Source: Dyadobacter diqingensis (lineage in GTDB: Bacteria > Bacteroidota > Bacteroidia > Cytophagales > Spirosomataceae). Taken from it: 64,000 nt of DNA. Each line of letters starts with the position of its first letter. Position 1 is the stretch's first letter. A model generated the notes under the pieces. The model saw only the letters and a program-made list of their open reading frames with translations. It was not told where the DNA came from and ran no database searches. Of the stretch, positions 18,828 to 28,134 are shown in pieces. Made by a program: the position numbers and the translations under genes. The stretch is taken from NCBI RefSeq assembly GCF_024220585.1, contig NZ_JAMXKF010000011.1:1-64000 (forward strand). The letters run 5' to 3'.

Positions 18828-21419
18828 ATGAACCTGGTGAGAAACTTTATTAAAACATTCGTACAAAGTAATTGGGCACTAACAGGAGTATTGTTATGCT
18901 GGTGTTTTTCGGCAGAGGCGCAAAAAGTAGGCTTGGGTGCATCTCCAAAACCGGCAGCATCTACTGCTAATCTCGGTATTGATCCTGCTAATCCAAAGGA
19001 ATATACAATTGCAGAAGTTACGGTTTCGGGAACGCAGTTTCTGGATCCGAATTCTATGGTTTCTATTTCGGGTTTGAAACCTGGGGACAAAATCCGTGTG
19101 CCGGGCCCGGCTATTCCATCGTCAATCAAAAGAATGATGGATTTCGGAACGCTGGATGACGTGGAAATCATGGCAACCAAAGTAGAAGCAGAAAAGATCT
19201 GGCTTAACATTCACATCAAAGAGCGTCCCAGACTTTACAAAGTGTCTTTTTCTGGTGTCCGCAAGGGAGAGAGAGAAACTTTGAATGATAAGGTAAAGCT
19301 GATCAAAGGCCGTGTGATTACGCCTACGGTGATCAAGAATACACAGCTTGTCATCAAAAAATATTACATGGATAAAGGTTTTTACAACACCAAAGTAAAG
19401 GTGCTGCAAATCCCGGATTCCACACGTGGACAAGCCACACTGAACTTTACCATTACAAAAGGAAGTAAGGTAAAAATCAAAGAAATTAATATCGAGGGTA
19501 ACTCCGATATCAGCAGCGCTACGCTGAAACGTAAAATGAAGGGAACGAAGCAGAAACGCATTGGCCGTCTGTTTAATCCTTCAAAATATATTCCTAAAAA
19601 ATACGACGAGGATAAGGAAAAACTTATCGCTTACTACCGTAAAAACGGTTACCGTGATGCAACGATTGAATTCGATACCATTAAAAGTAACGGAGAAACG
19701 ATCAGCATCAACATGAAAATTGATGAAGGTAAAAAATACTTTTACCGCAATATAAGCTGGACTGGTAACTACCTTTACACGTCTCAATTCCTGGGTGAAA
19801 GACTGGCTATTAACAAAGGTGACGTTTACAACCCGGAAGAACTTGAAAAGAAAATCAATGGAATTCCAGGTGGTGATATCAGCTCCATTTATATGGATGA
19901 CGGTTATTTGTATTTCCGTATTGATCCGACTGAAAAGGCTGTTGACGGCGATTCGATTGATGTTGAACTTCGTATGTTTGAAGGTAAGCAGGCAACAATC
20001 AACCGCATCATCCTGAATGGTAATACCAAAACAAGTGATCGTGTAGTATTACGTGAACTTTTCACATTGCCAGGACAGAAATTCAGCAAGACGGAGATTA
20101 TCAACACGCAGCGTCAGCTGTCTCAAATGGGGTATTTCAACCCTGAAAAAATTGCTCCAAACCCGATTCCAAATCCGCAGGACGGAACGGTGGATATCGA
20201 ATGGAACGTGGAAGAAAAACCATCTGACCAGATCGAGCTTTCCGGAGGTTGGGGAGGTTACATCGGTTTCGTAGGTACGCTGGGTCTTGTTTTCAATAAC
20301 TTCTCGCTTCGTAACATTCCGAACAGAGAAACATGGAGACCACTTCCATCAGGGGACGGTCAGAAATTATCCCTTCGTTTCCAGGCAAACGGTAAGCAGT
20401 ATCAGACCTATTCGATGTCGTTCAGCGAGCCTTGGCTGGGAGGTAAAAAGCCGATCAATTTCGGGGTTTCTTTGCAGCACACCGTTTATCGTGTAGCAAG
20501 TTATAACAACTATTATCAGTCCAGTGCAGGAAGTGGTGTTAACTATGGCGGCGGATATTACAATACGGGTATTACCTTATCGGTAGGCCGTCGTTTGAAA
20601 GAGCCGGATCGTTACCTTGTGTTAACACACTCATTGTCTTATCAGCGTTATCGTCTGAATGACCTGGATATTTTCCGGATCGGGTACAGCAATGGTATTT
20701 CCAACAACATTTCATTCAATACAACGATTTCACGTAACACTTTAAGTGATTTCCAATTCCCGAGAAGCGGATCGAATATCTCTTTAAGTGCAACTTTTAC
20801 GCCTCCTTATTCAGCGTTGCGTAAAAACGATTACAAAGATATCAGCGACACATACCGTTGGGTAGAATACAACAAGTGGATGTTTGATGCAACGTACTAT
20901 GCCACCATCACAGGTAAGCTGGTATTGAGTGCAAGAACGCACATGGGTTATTTGGGCAGATACAACAAAAAACTTGATTTCAGTAAATTCGGACGTTTCA
21001 TCGTTGGGGGATCAGGTTTGGCAGGTCAGGGATCTTTCTCACTTGCTGACCAGGACATCATCGGTTTGCGTGGTTATGAAGATCAGAAAGTTGGTCCTTT
21101 GACATCTCAGGGGTATCCGGCGTCAGGTGGTGGTATTGTTTACAACAAATATGTGATGGAACTTCGCTATCCTGTTTCGCTTAATCCGCAGGCAACCATT
21201 TTCATTCTTGGTTTTGCAGAGGGTGGTAACAACTGGGGGACTTACAAAGAATTTAATCCTTTTGATCTGAAAAGATCTGCCGGGGTAGGTGCCCGTATTT
21301 TCATGCCGGCGTTCGGTCTTTTGGGTATTGACTGGGGTTACGGGTTTGATAGTATTCAGGGGCAGGCGAAGAAAAGCGGAGCGCAGTTCCACTTTACCAT
21401 CGGGCAGCAAATCAGATAA
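18828..21419 (+). CDS. bamA: Outer-membrane assembly factor BamA
   Basis: BamA is the core of the machine that folds beta-barrel proteins into the outer membrane. The 863 residues have a signal peptide (about 1-31), a low-complexity linker, POTRA domains (about 55-470, several GNTKTSDRVVLRELF-like units) and a C-terminal 16-strand barrel (about 480-863) with the GLRGYED motif of Omp85 proteins. It is directly coupled to uppS and followed by two Skp-type chaperones, a classic envelope-biogenesis order. Confidence 0.97.
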   Translation: MNLVRNFIKTFVQSNWALTGVLLCWCFSAEAQKVGLGASPKPAASTANLGIDPANPKEYTIAEVTVSGTQFLDPNSMVSISGLKPGDKIRVPGPAIPSSIKRMMDFGTLDDVEIMATKVEAEKIWLNIHIKERPRLYKVSFSGVRKGERETLNDKVKLIKGRVITPTVIKNTQLVIKKYYMDKGFYNTKVKVLQIPDSTRGQATLNFTITKGSKVKIKEINIEGNSDISSATLKRKMKGTKQKRIGRLFNPSKYIPKKYDEDKEKLIAYYRKNGYRDATIEFDTIKSNGETISINMKIDEGKKYFYRNISWTGNYLYTSQFLGERLAINKGDVYNPEELEKKINGIPGGDISSIYMDDGYLYFRIDPTEKAVDGDSIDVELRMFEGKQATINRIILNGNTKTSDRVVLRELFTLPGQKFSKTEIINTQRQLSQMGYFNPEKIAPNPIPNPQDGTVDIEWNVEEKPSDQIELSGGWGGYIGFVGTLGLVFNNFSLRNIPNRETWRPLPSGDGQKLSLRFQANGKQYQTYSMSFSEPWLGGKKPINFGVSLQHTVYRVASYNNYYQSSAGSGVNYGGGYYNTGITLSVGRRLKEPDRYLVLTHSLSYQRYRLNDLDIFRIGYSNGISNNISFNTTISRNTLSDFQFPRSGSNISLSATFTPPYSALRKNDYKDISDTYRWVEYNKWMFDATYYATITGKLVLSARTHMGYLGRYNKKLDFSKFGRFIVGGSGLAGQGSFSLADQDIIGLRGYEDQKVGPLTSQGYPASGGGIVYNKYVMELRYPVSLNPQATIFILGFAEGGNNWGTYKEFNPFDLKRSAGVGARIFMPAFGLLGIDWGYGFDSIQGQAKKSGAQFHFTIGQQIR

Positions 21420-21469
21420 TATTATAGATCCCTTTTCGTTAAACCTGTTTAAATTATTGGCGGCTTGGC

Positions 21470-22090
21470 ATGAAGAACATTATTATTTTACTAGTTTTGT
21501 CCCTTATTTCCAGCGGACAGGGAATGGCTCAGAAATTCGGGTATGCCGATATGGAGTTTATTACCAGTAAAATGCCCGAATATCAGCAGGCGCAAACGGA
21601 AATGAAAAAGTTCTCCGAAAAGTGGGCCAAGGAAATTCAGGACAAGTTTGCTGACGTTAGCAGAATGCAGCGTGCCTACATGGCGGAAGAAGTTTTGCTG
21701 ACCGACGATCTTAAGAGAAAACGACAGTCAGAAATAAAGGAAAAGGAAGCTGAGGCGAGAGAATATAACAGCAAGATTTTCGGTATGGAAGGGTTGTTGT
21801 TCCAAAAGAAGAAGGAGTTGATGAAACCGGTAATGGAGAAAGTCCAAAGGGCGGTATCGAAAATATGTATCCAGAAACGACTTGATTTTATGTTTGATAA
21901 ATCGAGTGATGTGGGGATGATTTACTCGAATCCAAAGCACGACTATTCGGACTATATTATGGAAGAACTGGGAATAGACGCCCAGCCTGCCAAAGCTATT
22001 GCGAAAGAAAAACCAGTAAAAGAAGAACCGTCGGTAGCACCAAAGGAGAGCTCACCTAAACAAAAAAGTACAACCAATAAACTTAAATAG
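21470..22090 (+). CDS. Skp/OmpH-family periplasmic chaperone (first)
   Basis: The 206-residue protein has a signal peptide (about 1-20), the FGYADMEFITSKMPEYQQAQ start typical of OmpH/Skp, a Lys/Glu-rich coiled-coil middle (about 50-125) forming tentacle helices, and the IQKRLDFMFDKSS segment. Skp holds unfolded outer-membrane proteins for BamA. A Lys/Pro/Ser-rich tail of about 35 residues follows. It is 50 nt after bamA and 10 nt before a second family member. Confidence 0.93.
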   Translation: MKNIIILLVLSLISSGQGMAQKFGYADMEFITSKMPEYQQAQTEMKKFSEKWAKEIQDKFADVSRMQRAYMAEEVLLTDDLKRKRQSEIKEKEAEAREYNSKIFGMEGLLFQKKKELMKPVMEKVQRAVSKICIQKRLDFMFDKSSDVGMIYSNPKHDYSDYIMEELGIDAQPAKAIAKEKPVKEEPSVAPKESSPKQKSTTNKLK

Positions 22091-22100
22091 TAAAAAAACA

Positions 22101-22754
22101 ATGAAACAAAAATTGATAGTGTTTATGGTCGCAATGGCCATGCTAAGTACTCCTCTTTTGGCGCAAACAACTCCTGCTAGCGGACTGACTAAAATTGGTT
22201 ATACCAATGTAGACTACGTGATCAGCAAGTTGCCTGAGAGTAAAGTAATGCAAAACCAACTTGAAGTAACAAAAGCACAGCTGGATAAAGCCATTGGCGA
22301 GACTTATAAAGAAGCTCAGGAAAAATACGAAGCATATCAGAAAAACGGTGCGCAGATGACTGACGTGATCCGTGCTGATAAAGAAAAGGAATTGCAAAAC
22401 CTGCAAACTCGTATTCAGGAAATGCAAACCAACGCGCAACAGTCTTTGCAAACAAAACAACAGCAATTGCTTGAACCAATCCTTACAAAGGTGAACAACG
22501 CAATTCAGGAAGTAGGTAAAGAAAGTGGGTTCCTTTACATCCTTAACATGGATGCAGGAGCAAATACTACACCAATTATTTTGTATGCCGGATCTGAGGA
22601 AAACAACGCAACACCTCTTATCTTCAAAAAATTGGGTATCGATCCTGACAAAGTAGAAGCTGCTGCTCCTGCAACCAAACCGGCTGCTGCAACACCAGCA
22701 CCTGCAACAAAGCCAGCTGCAACAACACCTGCTGCTACGCCTAAAAAGAAATAA
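22101..22754 (+). CDS. Skp/OmpH-family periplasmic chaperone (second)
   Basis: The 217-residue protein has a signal peptide (about 1-21), then TKIGYTNVDYVISKLPESKVMQ, a coiled coil with Gln-rich heptads (about 50-120), and FLYILNMDAGANTTPIILYAG, all typical of the family. The last 40 residues are an Ala/Pro/Thr repeat (PATKPAA units), probably a flexible or cell-wall-spanning tail. It follows the first copy by 10 nt. The two differ strongly in sequence, so this is not a recent duplication. Confidence 0.94.
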   Translation: MKQKLIVFMVAMAMLSTPLLAQTTPASGLTKIGYTNVDYVISKLPESKVMQNQLEVTKAQLDKAIGETYKEAQEKYEAYQKNGAQMTDVIRADKEKELQNLQTRIQEMQTNAQQSLQTKQQQLLEPILTKVNNAIQEVGKESGFLYILNMDAGANTTPIILYAGSEENNATPLIFKKLGIDPDKVEAAAPATKPAAATPAPATKPAATTPAATPKKK

Positions 22755-22787
22755 GCAGTAGTTTTTTCTAAGTTTTTTAGAATATAT

Positions 22788-22835
22788 AATACCGGGGAGT
22801 AGTCTTTTACAGACTGTTCCCCGGTATTTGTTTTA
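22788..22835 (+). terminator. Terminator of the uppS-bamA-skp operon
   Basis: AATACCGGGGA (22788-22798) pairs with TCCCCGGTATT (22818-22828), and an inner stem AGTCT/AGACT (22801-22805, 22811-22815) extends the hairpin. TTTGTTTTAG follows. Confidence 0.82.
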
Positions 22836-22993
22836 GGGAGTTTTTTTATTGGTAGTGCTCTCGGACCTGACATCCAATATGTTTTAAATTGTACTGTATT
22901 TAAAAAGTGCAAAATGAAGCGCGTTGGATATATCGAAAATTCTGGCTTCTAAAAAAACAGAAGTATTCAGAACGTTAAGCATACAGGATTTGT

Positions 22994-23001
22994 TAATTTT
23001 G
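22994..23001 (+). promoter_or_regulatory. Candidate -7 element for the Ig/cadherin-like gene
   Basis: TAATTTTG matches TAnnTTTG and lies 54 nt before the ATG at 23055. No convincing -33 element is seen. Apart from the preceding terminator the 300-nt gap holds nothing else recognisable. Confidence 0.35.
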
Positions 23002-23054
23002 CGTTATGGAAGTTATATTCCTTAGCTCATAAAATAAATTATATTTCTGCTATT

Positions 23055-24671
23055 ATGGTTTTTAAAAATATCTTTTACTTTCTCATTCTATTACTAACCT
23101 CATTCTGTTCCTATCCGGTTTTGGCACAGGATAATACGCAGGCCAATGGGGGAAATGCATCATTTCAGTTGATTTTTCCAAAAGATGCGGAGTGGAATAC
23201 ATTGGAGGAAGGCAAGGAAATAAATTTTCATCTTCAGGTGCGCGGGGGAAAGAGCGATTCGATCCGTTACAGCATTACGAGCGGCTGGAGAAAAGATATG
23301 AAGTTTGATTCCACGGGACATTTCGTGTGGACGCCAACGTATGAAATGGCAGACCGGATCAACACGGTTAAATTGTGGCCAATCGTTTTTGAAGCCGTTA
23401 ATCTGGCAGGCGAAACGGTTTCTCAGCAGGTTGCTTTTAAAATCATGCACGTAAACCGTGCGCCGGAAGTAGATGAGCTAAAACCATTTTACGTCCAGTA
23501 TAAAACGCAGAATACCTATCAGATCGATATGAACTCTGTTCGTGATGCGGATGGTGATCCGGTGGTTTTTATTCCCGTTTTGGACGGCATGCCGGAAGGG
23601 ATGCGCATGACGGCTGCCGGTGAGATTATCTGGGATCCTTCCACAACACAATTTAACCTATTAAAAAAAGGACCGAGATATATCGAGTTTTTCGTGGAAG
23701 ATCAGCCATCGAAAGTCCGTACAAAAGGCCGGCTGAAACTTGAAGTAACGCAGATGGATCTTGAACCGGATTTCAAAATCGTACCGCAGAACCAGCTTGT
23801 ACGCAGCAAGGAAAATAACCGCATCAATTTGAAATTTACGTTATCTGACCCGAACGGTGACGATGATATTGCCACTTTTGATTTTGTATCTGAAAACAAA
23901 AATGTGCCTCAGTCGGCATTGGTAAAAAATGCACCAACGAGTTATGAATTCATTTGGGAGCCGGGTTATGAGTTTGTAAAAGATCCGTTTGACTCGCTTG
24001 CTTTCAATATCACGTTTTATGTGCTTGACAAGGCGCAGAACAAAAAGGAAAGAACGTTACGGTTCCTGATCGAGAACACAGTTAATGAAGCAGAGCGTGA
24101 TGCTTACGTTTACGGCTTGTACCGCGGCGGGTTGGTTAATGCCTGGAGCTTGTTGGAGCAAATGAAAGAGAAAGAAGGCGAGCTCAAAAGAGCCTACGGA
24201 AGGGCTAAGAAAGGTAAGAGAAGTCGCTCACTGGTCAATGCATCCTTAGGGGCAACGACAGGTCTGGCTCCTGTTATCGCAAAATCAAGCGTGGAAACGA
24301 GAGGTTATATCACGACGCTCGGAGGGACAACCGTTGCAACACTGGGGACGCTTGAAGCCACGGAAGTTATTGGTAAATCCACCAATGGCTTGCTGGACCG
24401 CTTTAACTATGTAATGCAGAAGAAAAACGAATTGCAGAATAAGGGAGATGTATTTGCACGTGAATACGCACAGAAGTCTGCCCGCCGCTCACCTGATTTT
24501 ATCAGAAAACTGGATGAATTCAAAGCTTTGATGAACCTGAGCGGTTTGGTTGCTTTGGAACTGGATGCGAACTGGGAGAATAAAAAAGCAGCAGGTTATG
24601 ACGAGAAGAAAGTAGACGCTGCGATTAAAAAGGCATTTAAGGATTTTATGCCATTGGAGAAAGACGAGTAA
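23055..24671 (+). CDS. Exported Ig/cadherin-like repeat protein with helical C-terminus
   Basis: The 538-residue protein has a signal peptide (about 1-25). Three cadherin/Ig-like beta repeats follow (about 35-130, 135-235, 240-345), each ending in a W-containing strand (GHFVWTPTYEM, GEIIWDPSTTQF, YEFIWEPGYEF), with DADGDPV and DPNGDDD calcium-type turns. The C-terminal part (about 350-538) is helical and basic, with a small-residue stretch (about 400-440, LGATTGLAPVIAKSS). I do not recognise the C-terminal domain. It could be a cell-surface or periplasmic structural protein. It follows the bam block but has its own terminator. Confidence 0.8.
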   Translation: MVFKNIFYFLILLLTSFCSYPVLAQDNTQANGGNASFQLIFPKDAEWNTLEEGKEINFHLQVRGGKSDSIRYSITSGWRKDMKFDSTGHFVWTPTYEMADRINTVKLWPIVFEAVNLAGETVSQQVAFKIMHVNRAPEVDELKPFYVQYKTQNTYQIDMNSVRDADGDPVVFIPVLDGMPEGMRMTAAGEIIWDPSTTQFNLLKKGPRYIEFFVEDQPSKVRTKGRLKLEVTQMDLEPDFKIVPQNQLVRSKENNRINLKFTLSDPNGDDDIATFDFVSENKNVPQSALVKNAPTSYEFIWEPGYEFVKDPFDSLAFNITFYVLDKAQNKKERTLRFLIENTVNEAERDAYVYGLYRGGLVNAWSLLEQMKEKEGELKRAYGRAKKGKRSRSLVNASLGATTGLAPVIAKSSVETRGYITTLGGTTVATLGTLEATEVIGKSTNGLLDRFNYVMQKKNELQNKGDVFAREYAQKSARRSPDFIRKLDEFKALMNLSGLVALELDANWENKKAAGYDEKKVDAAIKKAFKDFMPLEKDE

Positions 24672-24705
24672 TCCGAAAGGAAGTTTTAGATATTAAACTG
24701 AAAAC

Positions 24706-24740
24706 AAAAAAGAGAGCTACAAGCTCTCTTTTTTGTTTTC
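24706..24740. terminator. Bidirectional terminator
   Basis: A 13-bp perfect stem (24706-24718 with 24722-24734, GAGAGCT core) has A and T runs on either side, so it works in both directions between convergent genes. It overlaps the last codons of lspA. Confidence 0.85.
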
Positions 24741-25511
24741 TTCTTGTTCCGGATTTAGCGGAGGAGAAATCTCGGGAGAATCCGGATTTACGAATTCGTC
24801 TTTTACAGAGGTCTCTTCTGGTTGCGATGATTCGTTTATGATATCCGTTTCAATAGGTTGATTGTCTTCTGGGAGCGTTTCAGGTGATACGTCGTTGTCA
24901 GTTCCTCTGCTGTGGTGATCTCCTTCCTCAGGGTTGTAAAAATGGCCCTGGAAGATAAGGATACTGCAAACACCGACAAAGATACATGAGTCGGCAATGT
25001 TAAATATCGGCGTGGAATAATATTGGCCACCCCAGACCGGTACCCATTCGGGAATAAATCCTTCCCAGAAATCCACAAAAATCATATCAATAACCTGACC
25101 GTGGAACCAGGGTGTTGGCGAGCCATAAGGCGCGTTATCCAGAAAAACGCCATAAAATGTACTGTCAATTACGTTTCCAACTGCTCCTGCCAGGATCATG
25201 GCCAAAGCCCATAATAACCCTTTGGACGCGCCGTTACGGGCCAGATGCACCAGGTACCAGCCAATGGCGCACATGGCCAGCAATCTGAAAAGTGTAAGGA
25301 ATAATTTGCCGTATTCGTGCCCAAGCTGCATACCGAAGGCCATACCGGGATTCAATACATAGTGCAGTTTAAGCCAGTTTCCAATTAATAAAATCTGTCC
25401 TGAAAACCCCGGTTCCATATACTTATAGACCAAAAGTTTTGACAATTGATCCACTGCAATTAATAAAACGCTGAACAGTAAATACCGGCTTGGATTTTTT
25501 GGTTGATTCAT
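24717..25511 (-). CDS. lspA: Lipoprotein signal peptidase with acidic C-terminal tail
   Basis: LspA cleaves lipoprotein signal peptides in the inner membrane before the lipid-modified cysteine. Four membrane segments and the two catalytic aspartates are visible: D116 in AGAVGNVIDS and D174 in FNIADSCIFVG. The catalytic core ends near residue 192. A Glu/Pro/Ser-rich hydrophilic tail of about 70 residues follows, beyond the usual length of about 160-200. The many lipoproteins in this window are its likely substrates. The tail has no obvious domain. Confidence 0.95.
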   Translation of the reverse strand: MNQPKNPSRYLLFSVLLIAVDQLSKLLVYKYMEPGFSGQILLIGNWLKLHYVLNPGMAFGMQLGHEYGKLFLTLFRLLAMCAIGWYLVHLARNGASKGLLWALAMILAGAVGNVIDSTFYGVFLDNAPYGSPTPWFHGQVIDMIFVDFWEGFIPEWVPVWGGQYYSTPIFNIADSCIFVGVCSILIFQGHFYNPEEGDHHSRGTDNDVSPETLPEDNQPIETDIINESSQPEETSVKDEFVNPDSPEISPPLNPEQEENKKESL

Positions 25512-25562
25512 TCCAGATTGATTACAATTAATATCGATGTGAGTGCAAAAATAGCAAGTTCC

Positions 25563-26780
25563 TTATAAAGACCTTAATCCTCTTCTTTGCATTTCGCTTT
25601 TTACCAACAGGTATTCCCTGCTGCTTTGCCCGGCGATGGAGGTATTTTCCTCAGCCCGGCGGATTAAATAAGGCAAGACAGCATCGATAGGGCCATATGG
25701 GACATATTTCGCAACATTATAACCCACCTTGGCGAGGTTGTAAGAAATATTATCGCTCATGCCCAGAAGCTGCGCAAACCAGATTCTGCCATCATCATTT
25801 TTGATGCCCAGCTTTTTCATTTTGCAGGTACAGTACTGAGAGCTGAATTCATTGTGGGTGCCCAGGCATATGGAGATATGTTCCACATTTTCAAGGCAGA
25901 AATCAATGGCAGCATTGTAGTCTTTATCGGTGGCTTCCTTGGAAGTATGGATCGGATTAAAATATTCGTTCTCCCGGGCACGCATGCGTTCTTTTTCCAT
26001 GTAGGCCCCGCGTACGAGTTTTCCGCCCAGCAGATAACCTTTTTGTCTGGCTGTGATATAGGAATTTTTAAGGGATGCCAGCGTTTCGTGACGGTAAAAT
26101 TGATAAGTATTGTAAACGATGGCTCTTTCCTTGTTATATTTTTCCATCATTTCGTAGGTCAGGTCATCAATAACGCCCTGAACCCAGCTTTCCTCAGCAT
26201 CTACAAATATGCGGACATTAAGTTTGTTGGATAACGCACAAAGTTTTTCAAGTCTTTCTCTTACTCTTGCATAGGCCGCCGCTTCGGAGTCAGACAGCGT
26301 TTCTTTCCGTTGAACTTTTTCTAATAAATCAGTGGAAGCAATTCCGGTGATCTTGAAAACTGAAAAAGGTATATCTTTGGATTCCGAAGCCTTTTGAATG
26401 GTACGCAAAATTTCTTCGGCGGTAGAATCAAAACTATTTTCATCGTCTTCTCCCTCAACCGAGTAGTCAAGTATCGTTCCTACGCCTGATTGGGCCAATG
26501 TTGAAATAGTATGCTGACAGTCACTAATCGTCTCACCCCCACAGAATTGTTCAAAAATAGTGACCCGAATAAGATTTTTTATAGGTAAGTGAAGCTTTAG
26601 AGCGATCTTTATAAAAAAAGTGCCTAAATTTACCACTCGAGCCTGATTCATTAAGCTAAATAACCAGTAGGTTTTCCTGAGTTGAGAGTCTGATTTTGAA
26701 GCAAATGCAATTGAAGTGTCTTCAAAAAATACAGGTATTTGGTCTTTTTGAGAAGCGTAAGCCATTTTTTTGTTTATCAT
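25563..26780 (-). CDS. Proline dehydrogenase
   Basis: This FAD enzyme oxidises proline to pyrroline-5-carboxylate. The 405-residue single-domain form shows the TIM-barrel signatures GTILDYSVEGEDD, VFKITGIAS, LNVRIFVDAEESW, KLVRGAYMEKER, ICLGTHNEFS and GPIDAVLPYLIRRAEEN. The reading frame opens at 26834, but a -7 element at 26819-26826 would place transcription downstream of that, so I start at ATG 26780 (MINKKMAYASQ). It is monocistronic; the pyrroline-carboxylate dehydrogenase partner is not in this window. Confidence 0.93.
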   Translation of the reverse strand: MINKKMAYASQKDQIPVFFEDTSIAFASKSDSQLRKTYWLFSLMNQARVVNLGTFFIKIALKLHLPIKNLIRVTIFEQFCGGETISDCQHTISTLAQSGVGTILDYSVEGEDDENSFDSTAEEILRTIQKASESKDIPFSVFKITGIASTDLLEKVQRKETLSDSEAAAYARVRERLEKLCALSNKLNVRIFVDAEESWVQGVIDDLTYEMMEKYNKERAIVYNTYQFYRHETLASLKNSYITARQKGYLLGGKLVRGAYMEKERMRARENEYFNPIHTSKEATDKDYNAAIDFCLENVEHISICLGTHNEFSSQYCTCKMKKLGIKNDDGRIWFAQLLGMSDNISYNLAKVGYNVAKYVPYGPIDAVLPYLIRRAEENTSIAGQSSREYLLVKSEMQRRGLRSL

Positions 26781-26818
26781 TAGTGGTTTCCTCCTGGTTT
26801 TTAAGTAAACCAATCGGG

Positions 26819-26826
26819 CAAAAGTA
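26819..26826 (-). promoter_or_regulatory. Candidate -7 element of the proline dehydrogenase gene
   Basis: Read on the minus strand it is TACTTTTG, a perfect TAnnTTTG match. It lies about 38 nt upstream of ATG 26780. No clear -33 TTG is seen. Confidence 0.4.
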
Positions 26827-26948
26827 AATACCAAAAAGGGCCGGATACTTTTGAAGCATCAAATGTACGGCAATCCGTTAAATACGCATAATACCGAGTC
26901 GAAATATTATAGTTATCTTATTGTTTTATTAAGGACAAGTTTTTGAAT

Positions 26949-28043
26949 ATGAATGCTTCTTTAGATATCCTTCCGCTTAGCAGTTGGATCAATACCGAAG
27001 GAAAACCTTTGGTAATCGCCGGGCCTTGCAGTGCCGAGACCGAGGAACAAATGTTAGAAACCGCAAGCCAGATCAAAAAAGAAGGATTTGCTCACGTACT
27101 CCGTGCGGGAATTTGGAAGCCAAGAACTCGTCCGGGAAGTTTTGAAGGGATGGGTGAAGCGGCTTTGCCATGGTTACAAGCTGCAAAAAAAGAAACAGGT
27201 CTTCCTGTTGCCGTTGAGGTAGCAAACCCTCAGCATATAGAATTGGCATTGAAGTATGGTGTGGATATCCTTTGGGTTGGTGCACGTACAACGGTGAATC
27301 CATTTAACGTTCAGGAATTGGCAGAAGCATTAAGAGGTGTGGATGTTCCTGTTTTGGTTAAAAACCCGGTTAACCCGGATTTGCAACTATGGGTTGGAGC
27401 TTTGGAACGTTTGAACCAGGCAGGTGTGAAGAAACTTGGTGCTATTCACCGTGGTTTCTCTAACGCTCAGGAAACGAAATTCCGTAATTCTCCAATGTGG
27501 AACATCGCGATCGAACTTAAAACGATTTTCCCTGAGCTTCCTGTAATCGGTGACCCTAGCCACATGGCAGGTAAGCGTTCGTTGTTGTTTGAAATTGCGC
27601 AGCGTGCACTTGACCTTAACTATGACGGTTTGATCATTGAATCACACCGTGATCCGGATAAGGCATGGTCTGACGCTTCTCAGCAATTGACTCCTGCTGC
27701 ATTGGGCGAAATGTTACACGAACTTCACGTGCGTAAAGAATCTTACCCGACAGATTACCAGTCTCAATTGGAAATCGTTCGTGGTAAAATAGATAACCTT
27801 GACCGCGAATTGCTTGAAAACCTTGCAAACCGTATGTCATTGGTTGAAAAACTTGCTGAATACAAACGTGATAACAACGTTGCTGCTTATCAGGTTGATC
27901 GTTTCCGTGAAGTATTGGAAACTCGTGCAGCATGGGGTAAGAGCCTTAATCTTTACCCGAACCTTGTTGACGAACTTTTCAAGCTTGTTCACATGGAGTC
28001 TATCCGTAAACAAACTGAAGTGATGAATCAGATCAACGCATAA
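26949..28043 (+). CDS. Bifunctional DAHP synthase / chorismate mutase
   Basis: The 364-residue fusion has an N-terminal DAHP synthase (about 1-255) that joins phosphoenolpyruvate and erythrose-4-phosphate, the first shikimate-pathway step, with GPCSAET, RAGIWKPRTRPGSFEGMG, KNPVNPDLQLWVGALERL and IGDPSHMAGKR. The C-terminus (about 275-360) is an AroQ-type chorismate mutase (IVRGKIDNLDRELLENLANRMSLVEKLAEYK). The fusion lets chorismate products regulate flux in relatives. A TTG at 26943 precedes the likely ATG at 26949. It is monocistronic. Confidence 0.95.
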   Translation: MNASLDILPLSSWINTEGKPLVIAGPCSAETEEQMLETASQIKKEGFAHVLRAGIWKPRTRPGSFEGMGEAALPWLQAAKKETGLPVAVEVANPQHIELALKYGVDILWVGARTTVNPFNVQELAEALRGVDVPVLVKNPVNPDLQLWVGALERLNQAGVKKLGAIHRGFSNAQETKFRNSPMWNIAIELKTIFPELPVIGDPSHMAGKRSLLFEIAQRALDLNYDGLIIESHRDPDKAWSDASQQLTPAALGEMLHELHVRKESYPTDYQSQLEIVRGKIDNLDRELLENLANRMSLVEKLAEYKRDNNVAAYQVDRFREVLETRAAWGKSLNLYPNLVDELFKLVHMESIRKQTEVMNQINA

Positions 28044-28073
28044 TCGTTGTTTGAAACAAACTTTAACAGATAT

Positions 28074-28111
28074 CAAAGGTCATCTTCCGTAAGGAGATGA
28101 CCTTTGTTTTT
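28074..28111 (+). terminator. Terminator of the DAHP synthase gene
   Basis: CAAAGGTCATCT (28074-28085) pairs perfectly with AGATGACCTTTG (28095-28106), followed by TTTTTAT. Confidence 0.88.
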
Positions 28112-28134
28112 ATAGGATAAATATGGTCTGCGCC

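Noticed and set aside
26949-28043. DAHP synthase-chorismate mutase fusion as a novel protein
   Set aside because: This fusion is well known in Bacteroidota and other groups, so it is annotated but not reported as new.
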